Below are positions 1 through 12,135 of a stretch of 64,000 bases of DNA, in pieces. Both the position numbers and the translations under genes were made by a program. Numbering within the stretch: position 1 is the first letter of the stretch; every line of letters starts with the position of its first letter. The notes under the pieces were generated by a model, which had not been told where the DNA came from, ran no database searches, and saw only the letters and a list, made by a program, of their open reading frames with translations. The stretch comes from Corythucha ciliata (Eukaryota > Arthropoda > Insecta > Hemiptera > Tingidae), in the NCBI GenBank assembly GCA_038030265.1, contig CM075938.1:3015009-3079008 (forward strand), given 5' to 3'.

Positions 1-360
1 TCTCATTCATAACCTCAATTTTTGGACTGCGGGCACCTATAAAACCGAATTTCGGTTAGCTCTTTATAAAATCAGTTTCACAGGCTCGGTTAATTCGACA
101 AAATAACTTGGCAAACGACAAATTTTGAGATTTCGGCTTTTTCAAACAACATTTTCGCTCCTCCACAACCAAACGTTTCAAATTTGGCACGTTTAATACC
201 AAATTTCGTGGATTTTCACGCTTTCAAAAATTTAATTTCGTGATTTCTGCACTCGCAAAAACCAATTTTCGTGAGTTTTTCTCTTTTTTGTGAACTTTCG
301 CTCATTCAATGCCCAATTTTGTGGACTGGGCACCTATAAAACCCAATCTCGGGGACTCGG
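1..360. repeat. Degenerate minisatellite, type A
   Basis: Imperfect units recur with the phrases CCAATTTTCGTGGA, GGGCACCTATAAAACC and CTTTCGCTCATTC. Unit length is roughly 30-40 bases and copies are heavily diverged. The same style of sequence reappears at 8560-8985. No coding signal is credible here: the 73-residue reading frame at 290-511 is a by-product of the repeat. Confidence 0.5.
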
Positions 361-3300
361 GTATTCAATCATAAAAGGTTCTATAGGTACAATTGTGATA
401 GGGAGTAGGGTGCCAATCGATGTTCTTTTTCCGCCACTGCAAGCCATTATATTTCATAATTATAATTTAATTGCAGGCTCTTTCTTCTACAAAGGAATAA
501 ATCAAACATGATAGAGTGAGAAATAAGTGACAGCATGTATTATGGGCGAGGTAAAAAATTGAAAACTATTCGTCAGCAAAGCGTCCTTGTATCCCCGTCA
601 AATATTATTTTTTATAAGGACATTTTATGCATATCGTTAAATATGACGAAAAAATGAATCACCGAGTGCTCTAATACAGCTTCAGGGGAAACAATTTTTG
701 CGAAAAAAGATGCAAAAAAAAAAAAATGTACCGTTATTACATAGTTGAAAAGCCTTGAAATTGAGGAGGCGCAGGCCACATGAAATAATTGAAAGCAATT
801 ATAAATCGTTGTTCGCGTCGAGGAGATTTTTCGAAAGTCCAATAAAGACGGAGGATATCCTTGGAATTACATGGCGTTTTGCCACCTCAAAAAATATCGT
901 CCTCGACTGTCGTATACTTTTTTTTTTTTTTCACCGAGAAAAGTAACACCTGTCCTCCAACCCCTTCACCCACAGCATTCCTCTAATTTTATCGTAATAA
1001 TAATTATTATTTATGTTTTTAAAAAAAACGGGTTTGAAATACGTAATTAATTAAGAAAGATCTGTTCGAAAAAAAAAGAAGAGAAGCCTCTCCTTTTGGA
1101 GGAAGAGCCTCTTTCTCCCCAACAGATTGACAAGGATTGATGGCGGAAATTAATCCTGGAACCTTCTGTTTGAATCGGCGTATCTCTTTTTTTTTTTGCG
1201 CTAATTAATCTTTCTCGGCGTTTTGAAATGATTGAAATCCCTAAAAGACTGTTTCAACATTCAAGCCCAGGTTTCTTCGTCACCCCCTCCCCTGCACACC
1301 CAATCCCAATCCGTTGCGACCGTCACAAGCTTGTGAGGTGTGCACGGAGCGTGTACTACACCAAGGGAATTATTTAGGTTATTACGGCAATCTTATCCGA
1401 ATTATTATGAGCCTCTCCTCCCTTTCGACTTGTGTGTGGGGGGGGGGAAGTGTCCGCGCCTGTTTGTCGAAGAATATTCCGCTACGTTAATAATAAATTA
1501 AAACTGCGAGTAGAAATTGGAATAAAATTTCAACTTTACGGATTACTACACTGTACACAGGTGAGAGCAGCGAGAGTGTTTCTTATACCCCGGAGATTGC
1601 AGAAAAATTAGAATAAAATAATGCGTGCGATTTGAAGGCTAAAACAGGAGATTCAAAGGAGCAATTACCGTGGAATTGGTAACTTTTATGGCTATTTAAA
1701 CGCTCCAATTTACAAGAATTATCAAGTTTTTTTTGTTTAAAAAAGCTATTTTTATGCAGAAAAAGAGAGGAATGGCTAAGACATAATGATACGCGATTAT
1801 ACAAGTTATCATTGAAAGGAAATAATGTATCGTTAATTCCACGGCCTCTCGAATTAATACACCGCCAAAAATGAGTTGATTGATTCACTAAGAACAGCGT
1901 TGATTACAGTTATTTTCATTTATGGTAAAGACATTTTTGAATGATTCTCTCAAATTTTGCCCGCTTTAGAAAGAAAGAAGTGAGCATACTGCAAATTAGC
2001 AGCTGAACTAGCAGCGGATGATGACTTTATCGAAATGTGTGTGTGGTCTTCGTATATAACTTGTAAAAGTATTTTAATTCAAACGTTAAAAACGGTAGGT
2101 TATCGAATGCCAGGCCACTGTGATTTAATTAAGCAATTATAAGTCAATTTTAAATACAAAATTTTACATTGTGTTTTTCTAAGTGTATAAATAATAATCT
2201 TAGTCAGTTTATAGACGCATCCAACGTTGCCTTTGATAATTATGTTTCTTAAACGCCCAATATTTTATTTATTAAACTGGATTTTATGCATAAGAAACCA
2301 AAATTAAAACGGCATTAATCGTAGAAACCGAAAGGATATCCCGCCATAAAACTGAAATTACGATATAATATACAATGATGGGCAGAAATGAAATTATTGA
2401 GCATAACAGTATTTATTATTCATGAAAAAGGATATAGAGGTGCAAAAGCAACGTAATTTGAATAAATAACAACTAGTCAACACTACAAACTAACAGGTGG
2501 TTTCATTCTCAATTCAATTTATTAAAGATATCCATACTGCTAGTTATAGTTCCGTTTCATTCTTCGACTTCGAAATTTTCACGAACGTGGAGGGTAAGAA
2601 AACGATATAAGGTAAGCGAGCACGTATATATACGAAACCTCAATATGGGGGCAGGGGAGGGGGTTATACGACCTGCTCAGGAGAGTTGAACTCTCGCGCA
2701 ACATCGACGGAGTTGCGAGGAGTGGAATTGATTAATGGCGAGATAATGAAGAAGAAGATGAAGAAAGTTTGCGGGGGTTCATATTATGCCAAGTGACTTG
2801 TCAATGTTGAGGCACGTAACATATAGCAATAGAAACTGAAAATGACGGCGTTTTCTTTTTTTTGCCATTTGTTCGACTTAAAAACTGATTTCTTTAAGAT
2901 TTAAAAATCCCCCAAGAATTAGTGAAGAGGAGGGTGTGTGTATGGCGGTAAGGGCGGGGGGCGGGGTAATCCTTGATGAACCAGGAATTTCTCTTTATAG
3001 AGTCTATTTCATAACAAGAAGTAACGGAAAAAGTAAGGTATCCTCACGGAAGATTCCAGTTCCATCAGTTGTCACCCGTCTTTCGTAAACCTTCAAGTCA
3101 CTGTTTCTCACGTCCTTCACACGAAACAGCCTTGAGCATTTTTTTTTTTTTTTTTTATGTGAATAAAGTATAAAAGTCCTCCCCTACTCTAGGAAATAGA
3201 TTTCTAGGATCAAAGCGAGAAAAAAATAGGTCCATAATAATTATATTATTACTACAAGTAGAACAATGTATTAATCATGGAAAGAAGAATTATAGACTTT

Positions 3301-4979
3301 TATTTAATATTCCAAATATGGAAGTATCCAGATAACTATTTTCCGTTATTAAACATTTATTAGTCACGTCGATAAACTACGCCGATTTTACTTTATAAGA
3401 AAAAAAAAACGACAGTTTCTACTTCTATCTCACTCTTTCGAACGTATTTTAGTCACCCCATGGCGCGCTATACGGTCGCATTAATTACCACATCTATCAG
3501 AACTCGATCGCATTTGAATCGCATTAAAATTGAATTGACGGCTTATCTATTTGCCACTCTTATCTAACCCAGTTTAGCGGCTTACGCTTGTCCCCGGTAT
3601 TATACCCTTCAATTGCTCCAGGTGCGACTCGTTATCGTATTATAATTAATTTATTGAGAAAGTATAAGCTTTAAATATAGGTCTACGTTGGTGTATCTCG
3701 GCGGTATATTTATGGTGGTCCGGTATTGACTTCTTCGCTTTCGCGCTACCTTTTTTCAAAACGCTACTTGGGAATTCTGTACGCAAAAAGTGATGGAAGA
3801 GGGGGCGGGGGTCGGTGTTCGGAAAGAATCGTGAAAATTGAGAAAAAAAAAAGTAAAAGAATAATAAGGAAAAAATCCTCGGTAATTGGCTTTGCCTCTA
3901 ACCCAAGCGCCTCTAAAGACATCACGATTTTGCCTTTACCCCTTTTCCCTTCATCTTCACTATTTAATTGTCCCAGTTAATTTGATCGAAGATAGAAAAA
4001 AAAAGAGGTATTCTAATGCAACACTCTCTCACCTTTCGATTTCGTTTGAAGGAATTTCACGCCGGGTTACACAGTCTGAATATTTTTCAGAACTGTGTTT
4101 GAGAGAGGTCAAAGAGAAGAGCAGGAGTTCACCATTTGTAGAGCTTGAGAAAATGTAATGAATTGCTCTCTAGGTGTTTATGGTCACAAGGGGTGAAAAC
4201 GCTCCTGTTTGCACGACGTCAGTCCCAACTAATTTAAGCTTATAAACACTGGTGTAACAGAGACGGCGCAGGTTCCGCGATTTTACTTCGCACCATACGC
4301 GCGAGCGCAAAAGACTTTCAGACGTTCGCTGGAGAGACTTATTACTTGAGTCCGCCCACAGTGCGGGACGTATAATTGGTGCTCAGGTCACGCCCGTTTA
4401 TGTAACGCACTTGTGCTTTAATTGTGAATCATAGCTCCAAAACTTGAATGCCAGCAGCGTACCGTGATGTTTAGGAACGAAAGAGGTGACCCGTCCTGAA
4501 CCCCGCGATTATACTGTGGGGGGGGGGGGCGAAATGCTCCAGGAAAAATGGGGATTTTCAGGTTTTATGTTCATGGATTGTAGGAACAGGATTTTCAGGT
4601 CGGGGTTTTCCCGCTCGAAACGCCTCTAATAACGGATCATCATCGCTGAAAACGGAATGTTGCTGATTTTGAACGATTTTTCATGACTCCGGAGTAGCCT
4701 ACATCAAGGTCCGTGTGCACCGTTCTAAGAGAAAGCCTATTCGAGACAGTCCACGTCTGAAATAAAGAAAAATCGCTAATGCACAGCATCTGTGAATCCT
4801 TAGGTATGCTAATGCAATGTTCTGCAGTTATTGGGACAAGTACGGGAGGCTGAAAGTACTGAAAAAGCGTTGATATTGAAAGCCAGAATGGTAAAAATGT
4901 GTGAAGATTCGCGAAACTGACATTTTCCGCTCTAAAAATAGCGAAACTGACTTCTCGCGCCCTAAAATAGCTAAAAATT
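361..4979. other. Unannotated AT-rich DNA
   Basis: I see no recognisable gene. Reading frames are short and show no domain. The stretch holds homopolymer runs (T, A and G tracts at about 919, 1441, 3140 and 4520), scattered AATTA-rich sequence and no clear transposon termini. It could be intron or intergenic DNA. Confidence 0.5.
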
Positions 4980-5870
4980 GACGATTCTTGCGCCATGAAA
5001 GTGCCGGAAAAGTGACATGACTCCCGCCCTGAAAATGGTTAATTCGATCATTCGCGCACCATCATTGGCCTATCTGTCCCATTCGCGCACAAAAACTTCC
5101 AATACAGCCTAGACGGAATTTTGCCCAAAAATGGCAAAACTGACGATACGCGCCTTGAAAAGGGCTAAACTGATTATACGCTAGCTCCAAATAGTCAAAC
5201 TGACGATTATTACCGCTTTTAATATGGTCAAATGGACTCTGCGCGCCCTCAAAAATTCGGCTAAACTGACGCCTATTTGCACCCTGAAACTGCGTTAACG
5301 GATAATTTCAGCCCTGAAAATTTCAAAATCGACCTTGTGCGCTCCAAAAATGACCAAATTGAGCATTCGCGTGCCTGCGTTGGCTTGACGTACTAGTCGT
5401 GCCCTGTAAATGGCGTAACTATAATTCTATTCGCCCTGAAAAATAGCTAATATGACGATTCGCGCCGTGAAAATGGTTCAACGAATCAAACTAATTATTC
5501 AAGCCCCTAGAAATGACGTTAATTATTGTTTGGGCCGTGAAAATGACCAAACTGGCTAGTCCTTTATCCGGAAGTCACGCGTCACGAGTTAATGGCGAAA
5601 ACCGAAGAACGTGGAATGCTAACTCATTATAGTTAGCATTCCACGTTCGTCAGTTCAACAACTTATAGCCCACGTGAAGTTAGATTTTCCAATTTTTGGG
5701 CGTTTGAAGACCATTAATGAATCCCACAATGGAAGTTGTTGAACTGACGATTCGAGCTTTAAAAAGTTCTAAATCTCTGTCTTGAAACTTACAAAATTTA
5801 GGCCAAGCCAAGCCATTCACGCCTTGAAATTGTCTAAACTTTGATTCGTTGTCCCGGGGCCCTTATTAAA
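4980..5870. repeat. Degenerate minisatellite, type B
   Basis: Loose units of about 30-40 bases repeat the phrases GCCCTGAAAATGGC, TAAACTGACGATTCGCGCC and CCTGAAAATAGCTAA. Divergence between units is high, so the array is old. It is interrupted at 5607-5749 by two sharp inverted repeats that are far better conserved than the surrounding units. Confidence 0.6.
5607..5749. repeat. Two adjacent perfect inverted repeats
   Basis: The first hairpin has 18-bp perfect arms at 5607-5624 and 5631-5648 around a 6-base loop. It is followed at once by a second pair of perfect 17-bp arms at 5648-5664 and 5733-5749 (CGTCAGTTCAACAACTT and its complement) enclosing 68 bases. The two structures share base 5648. 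This looks like a small foldback element, or two, inserted in the type B minisatellite. Confidence 0.75.
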
Positions 5871-7129
5871 ATAAGCGGTCGCCTACACCCTTCTTACCCG
5901 TATAAAAACATCCCTCATTGGCTATTTTTTTAAAAAAAAATAATGCAATCAATATAATTCTTCACGCGAATTCATTCATGTGTTGGCGTAAAGTTCCTTT
6001 ATGTGACCTAACGAATTCGTGCTCCAGAAACTCCAGTCCAACACCACTTGCCACTGCAACGGACCAGTTTTTCATCCATTGATGAAGAGGGTGGGGTGGG
6101 GTGGGGGGGCTTAACTGCATTTAATCAATAATTACGTCTATATACCGCGATTAATTAGTCAGAACACAAAAATTGGGGGCGACATTGACAAAACGATATT
6201 GTAATTTTCTCACGGCACCGAATGATTAGTTAGAGTTTCACGCCTCAAGTTTGGAAATTGGGATTCGTCAAAGAGACGAAATTTCCCTTCTGTTTATAAT
6301 AATTTATTTTAAAAGTGAAACGTTGTTTGACTTTCAGCGGATGGGGCTTCCCGGAATCACAAATGAGAGAAATTTGACGAACCAAAATAAAGTATAATAA
6401 AGTGACATAAAAAATGCAAATTTTTTTACTTCAACTCGTAAAAAAAAAACATTTTGGCGAGCTCGGCGCCGGAGGAAGTTTTTTTTTGTGTGTGTGTGTC
6501 TACATCACATTATTGATTATTGAATATCTATCTTGTTTATGTTCCTGAACGAGACAGGATGTGTGTGGTTCACAAAAGAGAAAGAGAGAGAGAGAGTGAG
6601 AAAGAAAAAATCAAGTCATTTGTATTCGACAAACCTCGCAAATTGTACAAAAGTGGTTTTCAGGGAAATTTAAGTGTCAAGTTTGACATTTTAAGTGCTA
6701 TCGAATGATGAGTGATGTAAAATACCGTCCGTTTTTCGCCCTTAAATCTTCATAATTATTTTATTGCTCTGTAGCACTTAAAGCAAACTTTTCAGTTGGG
6801 TTAATATATTAACAGTATTCCTGCCTTTAAAATCGAGTTTTGGTGGATTACTGTTCACGGGTTCAATACGCTCGCACAAGAAGCAAATTTCACCGTATTA
6901 TGTCTCCCAAAAAAGCCAATTTTGCGGAGTAGACCAATTCAAAAATTATTTAACGAGATTGAATAATTTAATAATAATAATAATAAAAGCAATACCGTGT
7001 ATCGCTGGCTACAGACACTTCCGGAGTCTAAATTTCACAGATTTCACACTCCCAGAACACGATTTCACGGTTTTGACTGATTCAATAAGCATATTTTCGC
7101 CTCGTTGGCGTCTTTAGAACATCTTTAAA
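5871..7129. other. Unannotated AT-rich DNA with simple repeats
   Basis: No gene seen. The stretch contains a short TG run near 6489-6500, a GA run near 6580-6596, a G tract near 6090 and an AAT run near 6970-6985. Confidence 0.5.
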
Positions 7130-8520
7130 AGCAAGTTAAGACTTTTCGCAAGCAGCCAATTTTCAAGCAAAAAACAGCAGAGGGGGGGGGGAAGAGAGAA
7201 GCTTTTTCTCATATTCAGCAGTGAATGAGAACTTCTCATCACAACTTTAGCAGGGAAATTATAACGGCGGGTTCCTCACTTCTAGCCTAGTATTAGCAGG
7301 CTTTCTCAAGTATAGCCGCGAATTTTATAAAATTGATGCGTGAATTAACGTTTTTATCAGTTTTTTAACGGAATTTAGCCGTTTTTATCAGTTTCAGCCA
7401 CGCGTATTAGTGATTTTTCTCAAGTACATGCGAGAATTAACTTTTTCCCCTCAATTAAAGCTACTAATCAGGTCTTTTTATCAATTTTAGCCCCGGTGAA
7501 AAGGCCGATTTTCTCTAATTGAACTGCGAATTGTCGTTTGCCCATTTTAGCTGCAATGAGTCAACTTTAGCCGTATGAATAGGTTACTTTTATTTTAGCC
7601 ACAAATCACCGCCTTTTTCTCAATTTTCGTCGTGAATTAGCGATCTTGCCACTTGTGTCCAGGTGAATTGGACCTGTTTCTGAATTATGGCCGCGAATTA
7701 GCGACTTTCTCAATTTTTAGCTGGCAGTTAAGTGCTTTTCTTCGCTACGAACTAGCTATTTTTTGCTATTTCTTCGCCGCCGATGGGGATAGCGTATTAT
7801 CTCCATTTCAGACGCGAAGTTGCCTTCTGATATCTTGATTTGGTGTATTTTTTGTTAGTTTTAGCGGCAAATGATCGCCTTTTCTCAATTTTAGCCGCTA
7901 ATCGTTGCTTTAAAACGTTTTCGTCTTTAAGCTTTTAGCAGCAATTACGCCGATAGAAGTTTAGATAAAACACTGATATGCTGATTTTTCGAGTTTTTTA
8001 TTTATTTTCAGGGCCAAAAATGAAGAAAAAATCAGTGATTCCCGGTATATGGAGGCCCTTTACGGCGAAACATATAAAAACGCTAATGTGCACGTGAGAA
8101 GTTGCTAATTCGCGGCTAAAAGTGAGAAAAAACTGTAAATTCACGGCCATATATATATATAATACGGTGATTCGCGGCTAAAATGGAAAAACTGCTAATT
8201 TGCGGCTAAAAATAAAAAGTAAATTCGGGGCTATAACAGAGAAAAGCTCTATAGTTCGAGGATACAAATTGAGAACATGCGCTAACACTCACGGCTAAAG
8301 TTGAGAAAAAAATGGTTGGTGGCTATAAAATGGTTAAAAGCTCGAACACACACGTCGCCTATAGAGACAATTCATTCGGCTGAAATCGAGAAAAGAAAAA
8401 GCACACACGCACAAAACAGAAATGTATGGCCTAAAGTGAAAAAACGGTTTTTAACGGTTAAAATGGTGACAAAATCACATAATTTAACGGTTCATAGAAC
8501 TTATATTTTTTGTTTATTTT
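7130..8520. repeat. Degenerate minisatellite, type C, with orientation switch
   Basis: From about 7130 to 7960 units read TTTTCTCAATTTTAGCCGCG / AATTAGCG on the + strand. From about 8040 to 8510 the same unit appears as its reverse complement (CGCGGCTAAAATGGAGAAA). The unit is near 30 bp with heavy substitution. The switch of orientation near 8000 makes the block a large, diverged head-to-head repeat. The same family recurs through the window up to about 61 kb. Confidence 0.7.
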
Positions 8521-8559
8521 AGGGACCTTGTTGTGATTCACAAATAAAAGAATGTTCAG

Positions 8560-8985
8560 CCCATACCGCGGTCCGGCGTAATCAAAGATTGAATTTCACG
8601 GAATTATGGCTCATTGAAAACGACTTTCGCGGCACAGGTTCTCGAACAAAAAAAACAAATTTAGTGACTTTCGCCGCTACAAAAGCATTTTTTTGCGCTG
8701 TTGGATGATTCAAAAAGACAATCCGCGGTATTATACATCATTTTAAAGAGCAATGTCATCGTTGCCCGCAGGCTCGGCTCAAATAAACACAAATTTCGCG
8801 GGACTTGCTCACTCAAAAGAGCAAATTTCGCCGGTTTTGCTGCCTCGCAATTTATCGCTTTTGACCCGTTCAAAAAACAATTTGGTGAGCATGGTTTAAT
8901 AATAAAATAACAATTTCACGAATTTCAGCCTCTTGAAACCCCAATTTTCGAGGATTTATATGTGATTCGCCACAATGGTGATTCG
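8560..8985. repeat. Degenerate minisatellite, type A
   Basis: Units repeat the phrases CAAATTTCGC, CGGTTTTGCTGCCTCGCAAT and TTCACGGAATT with spacing near 40 bases. The style matches 1-360. The reading frames at 8661-8910 are repeat by-products. Confidence 0.45.
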
Positions 8986-10815
8986 TCTTTTGATTATCCG
9001 TTCATTTTGAGCGATCGTGCGTGGGCGGCGGGGTGGGGAAGGCCCTCAGCTCCAGGGAGATGAACAGCCCTGGACAGGAAAATCCTCTGATTCTATTCCC
9101 ATGGGCTAAAAAGTATAGAGCACTATGTTACTCGGAGCGTTCATCAGGCGTTTAACTGTTTATAACGAGTATTATTTTCATGTTGTGCCCTCCCGATGTC
9201 GAGGGGTTCTAGCAATTTATGTTATAGAAAAGAAAATACTTTTTTTCTTCTTTGTTGTTTTATTTCTCAGCGTCTGAAAGATCGAGAAAACTTCTTTAAT
9301 ATTACTCTCTCACTCATTTCTTCTCCTTCTAATACTTTCTCACTCTCTCTCTCACCACGATCCCCCCATTACCATACAACGGGAACAAACCGTTTTTCCC
9401 TACTGCCCCAGGATGTGGTGCAGTCTGTCGAGACATCCTCGAAACCCCCGCCGTTATTTCGCCAAGCCACCCATTCTCTCGATTCTCCCCTCTACCGTCA
9501 AAAGAAAAAAAAAAACCGTTCATCCCGAGCCAGTCGGGTACCACCAGTACCGTGCCAGACGAAGGAGGAGAGAGGCGAATCCTCTTGCAAGAGCGCAATT
9601 CTCATACGGGGGTTTTTCGCTCCCCCACCTCCACTCAACCACTCTCGAGTCGAAATCGAAACGCATCGCGTTGTGAATTGTGAAACACACCCCCGAGTTT
9701 TAGTGCCGGAGAGAGGAGGATTTCCAGTTTTACTATTACCAATCTCGTTCCACTACAATCCCTACGGTTCTACCATTTTTTACTGATTCGTATATTTTTT
9801 ATTTTTTATTTTTTTTTTCAAATTTTTCTTTGCGCAATCCCCTTCCCACAGAAGGAAATCAAACCCTGGTAGCTCATCAGTTATATGCGAGAGACGACAA
9901 AAGCGAGTTCGTCTTGCTCGATTAAATGTACAATCGCTTTGAATTCAAAAGGAATAGAAAAATAAAAAGAATATACGAAAAATTAAAAATAATTAGTCAA
10001 AAATAAAAAATTCAACTGAAGTATGAAAGAATACTAATGAAAAAAATTAATGTTTTTCTACATCTCTGAAACAACCGTTTTTCCTGGAAAAATCCGGGAA
10101 AAATAATTTTTCTTTCGAAAATAATTATTAATTCTCAGTTGCCTTTATGTAAGAAGAAGGGGGTTTTGAAAATCGCAGAAGTAAAATTAAAAAAATACCG
10201 CAGAAATAGCCTGGAGAGGAAATTCGTGCTTTACTGTTGGGTGATCGAAGTTATTAAAAATACTGAGAAGTTTATTGTCCTATTAGGTACTTATATTTTC
10301 CAACTATGAGGTATCTTATCTAATTTAAGCACGCTACCGCGCAAAATGTATGAAAAAAAGAAGAAGAAAAAAAAAAAAGACAGCGGCATCAAACTTTAGA
10401 AACCAACTTTTCTTTTTGCCCGTTTATTGTAAATTTCCCATCATTTTTCAGCGTTTTTTGATTTTCGTTTCGTCAAAATTAACTACGCTGTTTGATTTTC
10501 AGTTATAAAGAAAATATAAAACAATACTTGAATTAGAAAAGAGGAATCGTATACTCAGCGCTAAAATATTCGTAGTTGAGAAATAAACAAATTATCAATA
10601 ATGATTATAAGGGGAGGGAAAAAATCGTAAATGAACTTCGATGGTTTCTTTTGGGGGTGGGTGAGCTTCATACTAAATTTTCAACCCTCTGTCGTAAATA
10701 TAGACAGAGTCACCGGCTGGGGGCGTGCACAATATATGAGGGTTTAATACAGACGTCAGTAAACCAAGGGTTTGGGGTGAATAGACCGACGGCGGGTTGG
10801 TAGGTGGAAAAACAG
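8986..10815. other. Unannotated DNA, includes a CT-rich/GC-mixed island
   Basis: No gene can be called. Bases 9300-9780 are CT-rich and then more GC-balanced, with a 196-codon open frame (9196-9786) that shows no domain and is low in complexity. It could be a 5' untranslated exon of a host gene, but nothing in the sequence proves it. The rest is AT-rich. Confidence 0.35.
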
Positions 10816-10823
10816 TGACGTCA
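10816..10823. promoter_or_regulatory. CRE-like palindrome TGACGTCA
   Basis: A perfect TGACGTCA octamer, the consensus site of CREB/ATF bZIP factors. It lies 1.2 kb upstream of a cluster of four similar sites. Function is inferred from the motif only. Confidence 0.35.
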
Positions 10824-12008
10824 GCGGGAGGAAAAACGTATCAAAGAGATTTTAAAGGGATCCCGTAACCCCCTGCACCCCCCCCCCAGCGCGCCGGCGT
10901 TTTCACCGTCATTCTGAGGGCTTTCCATTTCAACTGCTGTCTTCTGACGACTATTCAGCTCGTCTACGTCAGAAGCTTTTTTTAAAAACTTTAAAACAAT
11001 AAATCCGTAGAAATAAGTTAAATTGTTTTTGTGGCGGTGATGATATTCTTAAATGATTCATTTCTTTTTAAAAATCGGTTTGTTCGAGAGTTAACATTTT
11101 CAGTTTTTTTTTTTTTTTTTTCTGTATTTATTCATTTTATTCTCTAAAAAGTTCTGAGTATATTTGAATATCTTTAATATCAAGTTTACCCTTAAATAGG
11201 ACCCAAACAATCGAAAGAAATTAATAAAACGGAGGATATTTCAAGGCTTTTTCTTGACTAAGGGCCGACATATATAAAACAGATCGTACCTGTTACAAAA
11301 TTAACTTTTATTTATCGGAAAATAACCACCACCAATAACATTATCGATAAATTAGTTAAAGCACTCGGGTTAGAATTTGAATGGAAAACCGTCAGAAACT
11401 TATTTCCATCCCCCATCCCCCTAAAGAAATGCAGGCATTTCAAAAAAAAAAAAATCACACACGACTTACGAAACACGAATCCTCTTTTCTTATGCGCGGT
11501 TGAATGATGACCCGGTGCTGTACGATTGTTGTTCGCGTCACTGTTGCAATTTGTCTGTGCCCAGTTGATCATAATCGGTTCACATAACTGATTGACGACA
11601 CAACCATACCTTGGGAAGATGCGGGGGCTTCCTCCAGGGTCCGGAACACTTAAAACGGCCAAGAATATTTTGCGCACTTTTTTTTGCGAATTTATTTATT
11701 TTGGGGGGCGAAAAAAGCAGGAAACAGAAAAAAAAAACCGGTTAATGGGATCCGAAAAAAAAAACACTTCACAATTCAGAGACAAATTTTGATATTTTCC
11801 GTTTTGTTTTGTTTGAATTTAAAAAGTACGATGATTCGTCAAAAGGGGTACTTGAAAAAAAATGTTTGAACGTGTGTCTCTCGGGGTACAGAACGGGGTA
11901 CTCCTGCGAGAGCCAAGGTATCGCGAGCAACTGCCACTTCTATCCCTCCCTACCATCACTATTATAAACCAGTGCCTTTCCCCTCGTCATTTTCAAAACC
12001 GGTGGGAA
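10824..12008. other. Unannotated AT-rich DNA
   Basis: No gene recognised. There are C and T homopolymers near 10880 and 11106-11120, and short frames without domains. Confidence 0.45.
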
Positions 12009-12135
12009 TGACGTCGAAGCTGTGACGTCGAAGCACACGAACGGGAAGGGAGCAGGCGGATACTCCGTTCGATCCGTTGTCCCATTGGGTGTCTTGACGA
12101 TGCGGTCGTGACGTCATATCTGTAGTGTGACGTCA
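12009..12135. promoter_or_regulatory. Cluster of four CRE-like sites
   Basis: Two TGACGTCG octamers (12009-12016, 12023-12030) and two perfect TGACGTCA octamers (12109-12116, 12128-12135) fall within 127 bases, with an inverted CCAAT (ATTGG) near 12084. The local sequence is richer in G+C than its surroundings. This could be a promoter or enhancer of an unseen host transcript. No TATA box or start site could be fixed, and direction is unknown. Confidence 0.4.

Noticed and set aside
4640..4996. 118-codon minus-strand frame
   Set aside because: Runs into the type B minisatellite and repeats its phrases (EVSFAIFRAENVSFANL); a repeat by-product.
9196..9786. 196-codon open frame on the + strand
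   Set aside because: No domain, low-complexity Ser/Pro/Arg composition from CT-rich DNA, and overlapping frames on both strands are equally open. Not supported as a protein gene.
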